A model generated the notes under the pieces. The model did not search any database. It saw only the letters and a program-made list of their open reading frames with translations, and was not told the origin of the DNA. From positions 4,422 to 68,421 of the forward strand of contig DASXLI010000058.1 in NCBI GenBank assembly GCA_036496285.1: a DNA stretch of 64,000 nucleotides. Reading direction: 5' to 3'. This DNA is from DP-19 sp036496285 (lineage in GTDB: Bacteria > Desulfobacterota > Binatia > UTPRO1). Of this stretch, positions 34,805 to 43,435 are shown one piece after another. A program made the translations under genes and the position numbers. Within the stretch, counting starts at the first letter, position 1, and each line of letters begins with the position of its first letter.

Positions 34805-36088
34805 ATGAACTTCTGCTCGCAATGCGGCGCGCGGGTGGAGTCGAACGCCCGCTTCTGCTCGAGCTGCGGCCATGCCCTCGCGCCGGCGTCCGCCGCAGCG
34901 GCAGCGGCACCGGCACCCGCTCCGCGCCCGAGCGCGCCACCGGCGCCGCCGCCCGCGCCGCGCGGCTGGCGCGAGCAGCTGCCGGGCCTCGTCGTGCTCG
35001 CGGTGTTCCTCGCCGCCGGCCTCGGCGTCTGGGTGACGATCCTTCGCCCCGGGACGTCGGCCCCGGCCGCGCCGACCCGTCCGGCCGCGCAGGAGGCCAG
35101 CGGCGGCATGCCCGCGGGGCACCCGCCGACGACCCTTCCCGACGAGGCGAAGAAGTTCATCGCGACGGTCGAGGAGAAGGCGAAGGCCGCGCCCGACGAC
35201 GTCAGCGCGTGGAAGACGCTGGCGCAGGTACAGGCGCGCGCCGGCGAGATCGACCCGGCCTTCGGCACGGCGGCGATCGACTCGTACCAGCACGTGCTGA
35301 AGCTCGCGCCCGACGACGAGGACGCGATCCGCGGACTCGGCAACGTCTACTACGACCAGCAGAAGTACGCCGAGGCGGCGGCGCAGTACGAGCGCTACCT
35401 CGCGAAGCATCCCGACGATCCGAGCACGCGCACCGATCTCGCAACCACGTACCTCTATCAGCGGCAGTTCGACCGCGCGGTGGGCGCGTATCAGGAGGTC
35501 ATCAAGGCGCATCCCGACTTCCTCCAGGCACACTTCAACCTCGGCCTCGCCTACGAGGCGATGGGGAAGCGCGAGGAGGCGATGGCGTCGCTCGCGAAGG
35601 CGCGCGGCCTGGCGACCGACGAGCAGACCCGCGGCCAGATCGACCGGGTGACGGCGCAGCTGAAGGGCGAGGCCGGCGGCGCACGGATGGCCGAGGGCGC
35701 GCCCCTGGCGCCGGCTTCGGGCGGCACGGCGCCGCAGGGCGGTCCCGGCGGCGGGCGGCCGGCAGCGGGCCCGGCGGCCCCCGCGAGCGGCGGCGCCGCC
35801 GCCACGCAAGGAACCGACTTCAAGAGCGCCGTCGAGGCCGGCCTGCGCGCGCACCCGATCCTCGGGCCGAAGATCACGGCGATCGAGTGGCCGAAGCCGA
35901 CGACGGCGGTGGTGCGCGTCGCCAACTTCCCGATGCAGTCGATGCCCGAGTTCGCGCGCAACCTCTTCCACTCGCGCCTGGAGACGATCCTCGACGACGC
36001 CAAGACGCGCTTCCCGACCGACGGCGAGACCGCCATCGACATGGTCGACGCGTCGAGCGGGCAGACCATGGAGCACGTCACGCACTGA
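34805..36088 (+). CDS. Zinc-ribbon, single-TM, TPR-repeat protein
   Basis: 427-aa protein built of distinct parts. A short zinc ribbon (CSQCG...CSSCG, residues 4-23) is followed by an Ala/Pro linker and one membrane helix near residues 60-80 (LPGLVVLAVFLAAGLGVWVTIL). A TPR solenoid covers about residues 115-280 (AWKTLAQVQARAGEID, AIRGLGNVYYDQQKYAEAAAQYERYL, AHFNLGLAYEAMGKREEAMASL). An Ala/Gly/Pro linker and a final conserved domain of about 90 residues follow (VEAGLRAHPILGPKITAIEWP...). It probably scaffolds an envelope complex with the zinc ribbon inside the cell. No partner is evident from the neighbours. Confidence 0.78.
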   Translation: MNFCSQCGARVESNARFCSSCGHALAPASAAAAAAPAPAPRPSAPPAPPPAPRGWREQLPGLVVLAVFLAAGLGVWVTILRPGTSAPAAPTRPAAQEASGGMPAGHPPTTLPDEAKKFIATVEEKAKAAPDDVSAWKTLAQVQARAGEIDPAFGTAAIDSYQHVLKLAPDDEDAIRGLGNVYYDQQKYAEAAAQYERYLAKHPDDPSTRTDLATTYLYQRQFDRAVGAYQEVIKAHPDFLQAHFNLGLAYEAMGKREEAMASLAKARGLATDEQTRGQIDRVTAQLKGEAGGARMAEGAPLAPASGGTAPQGGPGGGRPAAGPAAPASGGAAATQGTDFKSAVEAGLRAHPILGPKITAIEWPKPTTAVVRVANFPMQSMPEFARNLFHSRLETILDDAKTRFPTDGETAIDMVDASSGQTMEHVTH

Positions 36089-36239
36089 CCGCCGCGCACC
36101 GGCGCGCAGCGCCGAGGTGCTTGCCGTAGAAGCGGGGCGCGTCCGGGTTGTCGTTGTCGCGCGCGGTCCGTCGATACCCCGCGGACTCGAGCGTCGCGAG
36201 CATCCGCCATGCTCGACAGCCTTCGAAGGTGCGTGCCAT
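36078..36239 (-). CDS. Possible small hypothetical protein between the TPR and ACAD-like genes
   Basis: A 53-codon ORF on the opposite strand reads MARTFEGCRAWRMLATLES then RTARDNDNPDAPRFYGKHLG and ends TGA at 36078. From about codon 12 the codon use is GC-rich at third positions and protein-like. It overlaps the 3' end of the TPR gene by 11 bases. No family is recognised. It could be a real small gene, or the remnant tail of a larger gene that was replaced. Otherwise the gap 36089-36270 holds only a ribosome binding site. Confidence 0.3.
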   Translation of the reverse strand: MARTFEGCRAWRMLATLESAGYRRTARDNDNPDAPRFYGKHLGAARRCAAVSA

Positions 36240-36270
36240 AGACCGGATCCGACTCGAGGAGGTCGATCAC

Positions 36271-37966
36271 ATGGTCCTTTTGAACCCCAAGCAGCACACC
36301 CGATCCTACCCCGACGCGCGTTCCACCGAAGTGATGCGCGCGACCATCGGCTTCTTCGAGGCCAAGGGGAAAACCAAGCTCCTCGCCGACTACTACGAGC
36401 GCGGCTGGTACGCCGACTTCCTCGAGTTCGTGAAGGCGAATCGCATCTTCGCGACCATGTGTACGCCCTCCGGGGAGGGCGCCGCCGACGGACGCTGGGA
36501 CACCTGGCGCATCTGCGAGTTTGCCGAGATCCTCGGCTTCTACGGTCTGCAATACTGGTACACCTGGCAAGTCTCGGTGCTTGGCCTCGGCCCGATCTGG
36601 ATGAGCAAGAACGCCGCGGTCCGGAAGCGTGCCGCGCAGGCGCTCGAGGATGGCGGCATCTTCGCGTTCGGACTTTCCGAGAAGGCGCACGGCGCCGACA
36701 TCTACTCGACCGACATGGTGCTGACTCCCGACGGCGACGGATGGCGGGCGAACGGCCGCAAGTACTACATCGGGAACGGCAACGCGGCGGCGATCGTGTC
36801 GACGTTCGGCCGCATAGACGGAACGGACGACTACGTCTTCTTCGCCTCCGACCCGCGCCATACCAACTACCACCTGATCAAGAACGTCGTCGCGAGCCAG
36901 AACTACGTCTCCGAGTTCGAGCTCCGTGACTATCCGGTCACGCAGGGCGACATTCTCCATCGCGGCCGCGACGCGTGGGATGCCGCGCTCAACACCGTCA
37001 ACATCGGCAAGTACAACCTCGGCTGGGCGTCGATCGGCATTTGTACTCACGCGCTCTACGAGGCGATCACCCACGCGAGCACGCGCGTTCTCTACAAGAT
37101 GCACGTGACCGACTTCCCGCATGTGCGGCAGAACTTCGTCGACGCGTACTGCCGCCTGGTCGCGATGAAGCTCTTCGCGCTCCGCGCCGCCGACTACATG
37201 CGGATCGCGTCGAACGAGGATCGCCGCTACCTGCTCTACAATCCGATGGTGAAGATGAAGGTCACGACCCAGGGCGAGGAGGTGATCAACCTCATGTGGG
37301 ACACGATCGCCGCCAAGGGCTTTCGAGAAGGACATGTACTTCAGCCAGGCCGGGGTCGACATCCGCGGCCTCCCGAAGCTCGAAGGCACCGTGCATGTCA
37401 ACATCGCGCTGATCGTCAAGTTCATGCCGAACTTCTTCTTCACGCCCGGCGAGTATCCGCCGGTTCCGACGCAGAGCGCGGCGCGGAACGACGACTTCCT
37501 GTTCCACCAGGGCGGCACCAAGGGCCTCAGTCAGATCCAGTTTCACGACTACCGGAAGGCCTTCGAAGGCGTGAATCTCCCCAACGTGAAACGCTTCGCC
37601 GAGCAAGCCGAGATCTTCCGCGAGCTGCTGATGACGGACCCGCCCGGTCCCGATCAGATGAAGGACATCGCGTTCCTGCTCGCCGGCGGCGAGATCTTTG
37701 CGCTGGTCGTCTATGCCCAGCTGATCCTCGAGAACGCGCCGATCTACGGGATCGACGACGACCTGCTGGACCAGATCTTCGACTTCATGGTGCGCGACTT
37801 GTCGAAGTTTGCGCTGCAGCTCCTCAGCCAGCCGTCGAGCACCGACAAGCAAGGCGACTGCTGCCGCCGCATGATGATGAAGGCGGTGCACGACCAGGCG
37901 CGATACGACCGAGTGTGGAAGGGGCAGGTGGCGCCGCTCAGCGGGGCGTACGAGATGGCGCCGTAG
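36271..37966 (+). pseudogene. Acyl-CoA-dehydrogenase-superfamily flavoprotein, interrupted by a one-base frameshift
   Basis: Reads as a 564-aa protein if one inserted C at 37324 is ignored. Frame 1 covers 36271-37323 and ends AAKGF. Frame 2 resumes EKDMYFSQAG and runs to the TAG at 37966. Acyl-CoA-dehydrogenase features are visible: GGIFAFGLSEKAHGADIYSTD (flavin-loop region), GWRANGRKYYIGNGNAA and a helical C-terminal domain, LGWASIGICTHALYEAI onward. The active-site base cannot be placed. GAGGAGG precedes ATG 36271. Both halves keep normal codon use, so the break is recent or a sequencing error. A GFA-type gene follows after 3 bases. Confidence 0.75.
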
Positions 37967-37969
37967 CTC

Positions 37970-38401
37970 ATGATCCGAGGTGGCTGTCTCTGCGGCGGCG
38001 TTCGGTTCGAGATCGACGCCGCCGTCGGACCCTTCGAGCTCTGTCACTGCGGACGCTGCCGGAAGGTGAGCGGCTTCGCGTTCATGGCGGGCGTCTACGT
38101 CCGCCGCGCCGCGTTCCGGCTCATCAGTGGCCGGGAATTGCTGCGGACCTACGATGCGCCGATCCTCGAGGCGCCGCCGGCTTATCGCGTCACGTTCTGT
38201 AGCCGCTGCGGATTGCCGCTTCCCGACGTGGAGGGCGACGCGGATGTGCTCGAAATCCTTGCGGGACTGCTCGACGACGATCCGGGACTGCGTCCGGACA
38301 AGCACATCTTCGTCGAGTGCAAGGCGGACTGGTTCAGCATCACCGACGGTCTACCGCAGCTCGACAAAGCCGCCCTCACTCGCCAGCGCGGCGCGCGCTG
38401 A
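37970..38401 (+). CDS. GFA/CENP-V-type zinc-binding protein
   Basis: 143-aa protein of the glutathione-dependent formaldehyde-activating (Gfa/CENP-V) fold. The zinc-binding cysteines appear in order: GGCLCGGVRF, CHCGRCRKVSG and FCSRCGLPLP. Some members conjugate aldehydes to glutathione, but most have no known reaction. It starts 3 bases after the stop of the frameshifted acyl-CoA-dehydrogenase-like gene and is probably in the same unit, which hints at handling a reactive carbonyl product. Confidence 0.82.
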   Translation: MIRGGCLCGGVRFEIDAAVGPFELCHCGRCRKVSGFAFMAGVYVRRAAFRLISGRELLRTYDAPILEAPPAYRVTFCSRCGLPLPDVEGDADVLEILAGLLDDDPGLRPDKHIFVECKADWFSITDGLPQLDKAALTRQRGAR

Positions 38402-38419
38402 GCCCCTCGGGACCGTCCG

Positions 38420-38448
38420 TTGCGTGGACGCCGGGAGCTTCCTACAAT
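38420..38448 (+). promoter_or_regulatory. Candidate leaderless promoter of the cbbQ-like operon
   Basis: TTGCGT (38420-38425), 17-nt spacer, TACAAT (38443-38448), then 12 nt to ATG 38461. The best -10 match in the set, and no Shine-Dalgarno follows it. Confidence 0.55.
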
Positions 38449-38460
38449 CCCTGGCCGGCC

Positions 38461-39252
38461 ATGCGGACGCCCTATTACCTGCCGATCGCGGACGAGGTCG
38501 AGGTGTTCACGGCCGCCTACGCGAAGCGCCTGCCGGTGCTGCTCAAGGGGCCGACCGGCTGCGGCAAGACGCGCTTCGTCGAGTACATGGCCGCCACCCT
38601 GAAGCCGGCCGGTAACGGGCCCTCGCTCGTCACGGTGGCGTGCCACGAGGATCTCACCGGCAGCGATCTCGTCGGCCGCTACCTCATCGAGGGCGACGAG
38701 ACGGTCTGGATCGACGGACCGCTCACCCAGGCGGTGAAGACGGGGGCCATCTGCTATCTCGACGAGATCGTCGAGGCCCGGAAGGACACGATCGTCCTGA
38801 TCCACCCGCTCACCGACCACCGTCGCATCCTGCCGATCGACAAGAAGGGCGAGATCCTCGAGGCGCACCGAGACTTCCTGCTCGTCATCTCCTACAACCC
38901 CGGCTACCAGAGCGTGATGAAGGATCTGAAGCAGTCGACGCGCCAGCGCTTCGTGAGTCTCGAGTTCGACTATCCGGCGCGTGACAAGGAGGCGCAGATC
39001 ATCGCGCACGAGGCGCCGATCGACATGACGACGGCGATGGAGCTCGCGACCCTCGCCGAGAAGGTGCGCAACCTCCGCACCGGCGGACTCTCGGAGGGCG
39101 TCAGCACGCGGCTGCTCATCTATGCGGCGCAGCTCATGACCTCGGGGATCGCGCCGCGGCGCGCGTGCACCGCCGCGATCAGCCGCTCGCTGACCGACGA
39201 CGCCGAGATGCGGCGCGCGCTCGACGAGATGGTCGAGTCGATCTTTCCATAG
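38461..39252 (+). CDS. CbbQ/NirQ/NorQ-type MoxR AAA+ ATPase
   Basis: 263-aa AAA+ ATPase. Walker A is GPTGCGKTR (residues 30-38), Walker B is AICYLDEI, and the sensor-type stretch is LLVISYNPGYQSVMKDL. C-terminal helices (GGLSEGVSTRLLIYAAQL) match the CbbQ_C region. CbbQ with CbbO forms an ATP-driven activase that remodels Rubisco; NorQ/NirQ with NorD matures nitric oxide reductase. No Rubisco or nitric oxide reductase gene is nearby, so the client is unknown. The frame is open from 38317, but ATG 38461 begins the conserved region (YLPIADEVEVF). Confidence 0.9.
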   Translation: MRTPYYLPIADEVEVFTAAYAKRLPVLLKGPTGCGKTRFVEYMAATLKPAGNGPSLVTVACHEDLTGSDLVGRYLIEGDETVWIDGPLTQAVKTGAICYLDEIVEARKDTIVLIHPLTDHRRILPIDKKGEILEAHRDFLLVISYNPGYQSVMKDLKQSTRQRFVSLEFDYPARDKEAQIIAHEAPIDMTTAMELATLAEKVRNLRTGGLSEGVSTRLLIYAAQLMTSGIAPRRACTAAISRSLTDDAEMRRALDEMVESIFP

Positions 39253-39267
39253 GACGCTTCGCGCCGC

Positions 39268-42200
39268 ATGGACCGGCTCCGCAGCTTGTGGTTCGAGAGC
39301 CGCCACCTCGACGTCGGCGCGCCGCAGGTGCGCACCGAGCTCGACGCCCTCGATCCCGGCGCCCGCGACGAGATCCTGACGATCGGCGACCGCCTCGCGG
39401 CGGTGTCACTGACGCTGGCGCAGCAATATTGCCGGCGTGCGCCCGCCGCGCGCCGCCTCGGCGTCGACGCGTTCCGGCGCTGGGTGCGCCTCGGCACGGC
39501 GCTGGCGACCGAGGAGCCGGCGTCGCGCGACGCAGCCGCGGCGTACTTCGCGGCCGCGCCCGAGCCGCTCGCAGCGCTGCCGGAGGCGAGCGCGCGGCAC
39601 TGGTCCGGGCTCGCGCGCCGCACGCTCGCGGTCTCGCGCCGGCTCGGCGAGCTCTTCGTCGCGGGCAGCGCGGGCATCCTCGCGGAGCTCGACGACCGCG
39701 ACGCGCGCCTCGCCGCCTGGGTGGACGTCGGCGTCGCCATCGCCGAGGAGGAGAGCTGGGAGGGGGAGCTCCTCGCACTGCACTTCTTCGAGAGCACCGG
39801 CCTCGCGCTGCCGCTCTTCGGACCCGGCGACTTCCGCGCGTGGGCGGAGCTCGGGCGGGTGGCGGGACGCCTCGGGCCGTCGCGGCCGGAGCTCTTCACC
39901 AGCGTGCCGAGCGCGCTGCACCGCCTCGACGAGCGCACGCGCGGCATCGTGGTCATGACGGCGCTTGCGGCCGCGGCGGCGCCCGCGGTCGCCGTCGAGC
40001 TCTACTTCTCGTTGCCCGCCGCGCTCGACGTCGCCGCCGACGAGCGAGACGGCGTGATCGCGAGCCTGCGGCCCGTCGCGGCCGGAACGCCGCGCGCGCT
40101 GCCCGAGCTGCTGCCCGTCCTGCGCACCATCCTCGAGCGCACACCCGGGGACCTGCGCGCGCCGCTCGTCGCGCTGGCGGCGCGTATCGCGGAGCGCTTT
40201 CCGGCCGGCGTCGTACCGTTCTACCGTGTGCTCCCCCGCCTGCTGGAGCAGAGCGGCATCGAGGGCGTCGAGCGCTGGGTCGACGAGGGGCTGCGCGTCG
40301 CGGCCGACGGGGGCGACGCCGGCCTCGCCTTCTTCGCGCTCGACTCGCGCACCAGCCGCGCCGTGCTCGCCGCGAGCTCGACGGCGGTCGCGTTCAGCGA
40401 GGTGCGCGGGCTGATCAAGCGCTACCTGCACATGCTGACCGGCCACATGCTCGAGGCCGAGGCCCATCCCGAGGTCGGTTACCGCCCGCCCTTCCTGCTC
40501 CTCCTCGACGGGGCCGGCGCCGAGGAGGGCGGCGGCGATGGCGCGGCGCGCCCGACGGCGCTCTTCCCGCCGCGGGTCGACGTCTTCGCGACGACGGAGG
40601 CCAACCTGCGCGTCTATCGCGCGATCGCCGCACAGCACGCGGCGCGGCTCCAGTTCGGCACGGCAGCGCTCGCTCCGCCCGTCCCCGAGTTCCTGGCGCG
40701 CTTTTCCCATCCGGCGATCGCCGAGCACCTGCTCGCGATCTTCGAGGGCGTCCGCCTCGACGCGGCCATCGCCCGGACGTACCGCGGCCTCGCCGCCGAC
40801 CTGCGCGTGCTCGCCGCCGAGCTGGCGCGCGGCGCGGTACAGCTGCCCGGGACGATCGAGCAGCTCGCGCGCGTGCTCGCGCAGGGCCGGCGCACCGATC
40901 TCGCGCGCCGCCTGCCGACGATCGCCGAGCGCCTCGTCGCCCCGACCGCGACGGTCGGCGACAGCGCCCAGGCGACGACGCTGGTCTATGCCGAGATCAT
41001 GCGCGACGACACCGGCCTCGGGCTCACCGTTGGCGCGACCGGCTTCCCCGAGCTCTTCGGCGACGACTCGCTCACCGACGCGCTGCTCGAGTTCGAGATG
41101 GGAGACGGCTCCGCGATCGGCGCCGACCTCGGCGCCGCCGCCGAGGGCGACGCGCCGCCGCCCGAGCCGGCGGCGCCCGAGACGCTGCCGACGCTCGAGC
41201 TGTCCGACGAGGAGGCGGAAGGGCCCCCCGGCTCGCCGCTCGATCCGCAGGCGTTGCTCGAGATGCTGCGGAACGCGCGCGACCTCACGATCCGCCAGGG
41301 ACATGCCGACGATCTCGACGCGCTCGGCCTCTACGTGAGCGACCTCGCGGGCAAGCTGCCGCGCGAGCGTATGGCCGAGCTGCTCGGGGCGCTGCGCGAG
41401 GCGCGCGGCGGCCGCCTCGGGGCCCATGCCGCCGACGACGCCGGTGCCACCGCCGTCTACGACGAGTGGGACTACCGCATCGCCGACTACCGTCACGCCT
41501 GGTGCCGGCTGCACGAGCTGCCGCTCGAGAGCGACACCGGCGACTTCTTCCACCAGACGCTCGCGGAGCACGCCGATCTGCTGCCCGAGGTGCGCCGCCA
41601 GTTCCAGCGCATCCGCCCCGAGCGCTACCGCATCGTGCATGGGCTCGAGGACGGCGAGGACTTCGACCTCGACGCGGTGATCACCGCGCGCGCCGACCGT
41701 CGCTCCGGTCACGCGCCGTCGGCGAAGCTCTACCAGTCGCGGCAACGCGAGGAGCGCGACGTGGCGACGCTCTTCCTCGTCGACATGAGCGCCTCCACCG
41801 ACGAGCCGGTGCCGGATGCGCCGGCCGGGCGGCGCGTGATCGACATCACCAAGGAGGCGCTGGTCGTGATGACCGAAGCGCTGGAGGAGATCGGCGACAC
41901 CTACGCGATCGCCGGCTTCTCGGGCCACGGCCGGAGCCAGGTCGAGTTCTACGTGGTGAAGCGCTTCGGCGAGCCGCTGACGTCGAGCGTGAAGGGCAAG
42001 ATCGGCGCGATCGAGCCGAAGCGCTCGACGCGCATGGGCGCGGCCCTGCGGCACGCCGTCGCGACCATGCGCACCGTCGCGGCACGCTCGAAGCACGTGA
42101 TCCTGCTCTCCGACGGCTTCCCGCAGGACCTCGACTACGGCGACGACCGGCGCTCCAACGTCTACGGCATCCAGGACACGGCGATGGCGTTCCAGGAGGC

Positions 42201-42360
42201 GGCACGCGCGGCGGTGACGCCGTTCTGCATCACCGTCGACAAGGCCGGCCACGACTACCTGAAGGACATCTGCGACGCCTCGCGCTACCTCGTAATCGAC
42301 GACATCACGGCGCTGCCGCGCGAGCTGCCGAAGATCTACCAGCGGTTCGTCCGGCCATGA
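39268..42360 (+). CDS. CbbO/NorD-like VWA-domain protein
   Basis: 1030-aa partner of the preceding AAA+ ATPase. The N-terminal 600 residues are helical and poorly conserved. An acidic linker lies near residues 620-660 (Glu/Asp/Pro-rich). The C-terminal von Willebrand A domain has a MIDAS-type DMSAS (about residue 840), then DTYAIAGFSGHG, STRMGAALRHA and VILLSDGFPQDLDYG. In CbbO the VWA domain touches the client through its metal site. At 1030 aa it is longer than classical CbbO or NorD, as in CbbO2-like forms. It begins 15 bases after cbbQ, in the same unit. Confidence 0.87.
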   Translation: MDRLRSLWFESRHLDVGAPQVRTELDALDPGARDEILTIGDRLAAVSLTLAQQYCRRAPAARRLGVDAFRRWVRLGTALATEEPASRDAAAAYFAAAPEPLAALPEASARHWSGLARRTLAVSRRLGELFVAGSAGILAELDDRDARLAAWVDVGVAIAEEESWEGELLALHFFESTGLALPLFGPGDFRAWAELGRVAGRLGPSRPELFTSVPSALHRLDERTRGIVVMTALAAAAAPAVAVELYFSLPAALDVAADERDGVIASLRPVAAGTPRALPELLPVLRTILERTPGDLRAPLVALAARIAERFPAGVVPFYRVLPRLLEQSGIEGVERWVDEGLRVAADGGDAGLAFFALDSRTSRAVLAASSTAVAFSEVRGLIKRYLHMLTGHMLEAEAHPEVGYRPPFLLLLDGAGAEEGGGDGAARPTALFPPRVDVFATTEANLRVYRAIAAQHAARLQFGTAALAPPVPEFLARFSHPAIAEHLLAIFEGVRLDAAIARTYRGLAADLRVLAAELARGAVQLPGTIEQLARVLAQGRRTDLARRLPTIAERLVAPTATVGDSAQATTLVYAEIMRDDTGLGLTVGATGFPELFGDDSLTDALLEFEMGDGSAIGADLGAAAEGDAPPPEPAAPETLPTLELSDEEAEGPPGSPLDPQALLEMLRNARDLTIRQGHADDLDALGLYVSDLAGKLPRERMAELLGALREARGGRLGAHAADDAGATAVYDEWDYRIADYRHAWCRLHELPLESDTGDFFHQTLAEHADLLPEVRRQFQRIRPERYRIVHGLEDGEDFDLDAVITARADRRSGHAPSAKLYQSRQREERDVATLFLVDMSASTDEPVPDAPAGRRVIDITKEALVVMTEALEEIGDTYAIAGFSGHGRSQVEFYVVKRFGEPLTSSVKGKIGAIEPKRSTRMGAALRHAVATMRTVAARSKHVILLSDGFPQDLDYGDDRRSNVYGIQDTAMAFQEAARAAVTPFCITVDKAGHDYLKDICDASRYLVIDDITALPRELPKIYQRFVRP

Positions 42361-42385
42361 GCCCCACCCGACCGACGGGACGCGC

Positions 42386-43306
42386 GTGCTGAGACGCCTC
42401 CGCCGCCTGTTGTGGAGCCGCCTCGGCCTCGTGCTGGTCCTGTGGCTCGCCGCGGTCGTCGGCCTGCACCTCGGGCAACGCCGGCACGACGAGCTGCCGC
42501 TCGATCTCGCGGGGCTCTTCCCGGTCGGCGAGCCGGTGCCGCAGGGCGCGGTGCTCGCGACGACGCTCGCGACCATCGTCCATCACGAGCTGCACGACGA
42601 CTTCGGCTGGCGCCCGAACGACTTCTTCCTCTGGGGCCCGCGCTATTGGGCGGACAACAACGCCAACCGCCAGCTCGGCATCATCGCCGCCGTGCGGGTG
42701 ACGCTCGCCGTCATGATGGACGATCTCACCAAGTCGGCAAGCGATCCCGTCGACGAGAATCTCGGCCACGCCGACAGCGCCTTCCAGGCGGACGCGGAGC
42801 GCCTCGTCTCGCCCTCGGCGGAGAGCCGCTACACGGAGGGCATCAACGCGCTCGCGACGTACGTCCGCGGCCTCGGCCCGGCGCTCAGCACCTCGAAGCC
42901 TTTCACCGCGCAGCACGACGGGCTGCCGCACGTCGCCGCCGCATGGGCGGAGCTCCTCGGCAAGGCGCACGTCGATCTCTACCGCGACGACCTCCGTCCG
43001 CAAGCGCTCCGCCCGTGGGAGACCGATGACGTCTTCTACCGCGCGCAGGGCTACGCGCACGTCCTCGGCTACTGCACGCTGGCGCTCGAGCGCGAGTACG
43101 AGCAACGTCTCGCGAAGGATCCCGATCTCGCCGCCCTCCTGAAGCACGCGGAGATCACGCTGCGGCGGGCGGCGTTGATGAAGCCGCTCATCGTCCTCGA
43201 CGGCGGCCCCGAGAGCCTGCTCGCGAGCCATCGGCGCAACCTCGACGCCATGCTCGGCGACGCGCGCCAGACGCTCGAAGCGATCCGCGACAAGCTCGCG
43301 TCGTAG
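42386..43306 (+). CDS. DUF2333 family membrane-anchored protein
   Basis: 306 aa, with an N-terminal signal anchor (SRLGLVLVLWLAAVVGLHLG) and a periplasmic helical domain. FGWRPNDFFLWGPRYWADNNANRQLGI and the later GYAHVLGYCTLALEREYE region fit DUF2333, a proteobacterial family of unknown function. It starts with GTG 25 bases after the CbbO-like gene, so it may belong to the same operon and could localise or receive the action of the AAA+/VWA complex. No catalytic motif is visible. Confidence 0.72.
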   Translation: MLRRLRRLLWSRLGLVLVLWLAAVVGLHLGQRRHDELPLDLAGLFPVGEPVPQGAVLATTLATIVHHELHDDFGWRPNDFFLWGPRYWADNNANRQLGIIAAVRVTLAVMMDDLTKSASDPVDENLGHADSAFQADAERLVSPSAESRYTEGINALATYVRGLGPALSTSKPFTAQHDGLPHVAAAWAELLGKAHVDLYRDDLRPQALRPWETDDVFYRAQGYAHVLGYCTLALEREYEQRLAKDPDLAALLKHAEITLRRAALMKPLIVLDGGPESLLASHRRNLDAMLGDARQTLEAIRDKLAS

Positions 43307-43435
43307 CGGCCAGCGCGTGCGCGGCCCGCTGCGCACCGCGTTCGAGAAATCGCGACGCGACGCGTGACTCGCGCAGCGCGATGACGCATGATCCGCGCAC
43401 CCGAAAGCTCGATCGGCTACCAGGAGGGTTCCGAC

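Noticed and set aside
37300..37340. Programmed +1 frameshift in the acyl-CoA-dehydrogenase-like gene
   Set aside because: No slippery codon, stop codon or stimulatory structure is evident at the site; a simple one-base insertion explains it.
39406..42576. Open frame of 1056 codons opposite the CbbO-like gene
   Set aside because: Shadow of GC-rich third positions; no recognisable domain, while the plus strand has a clear VWA protein.
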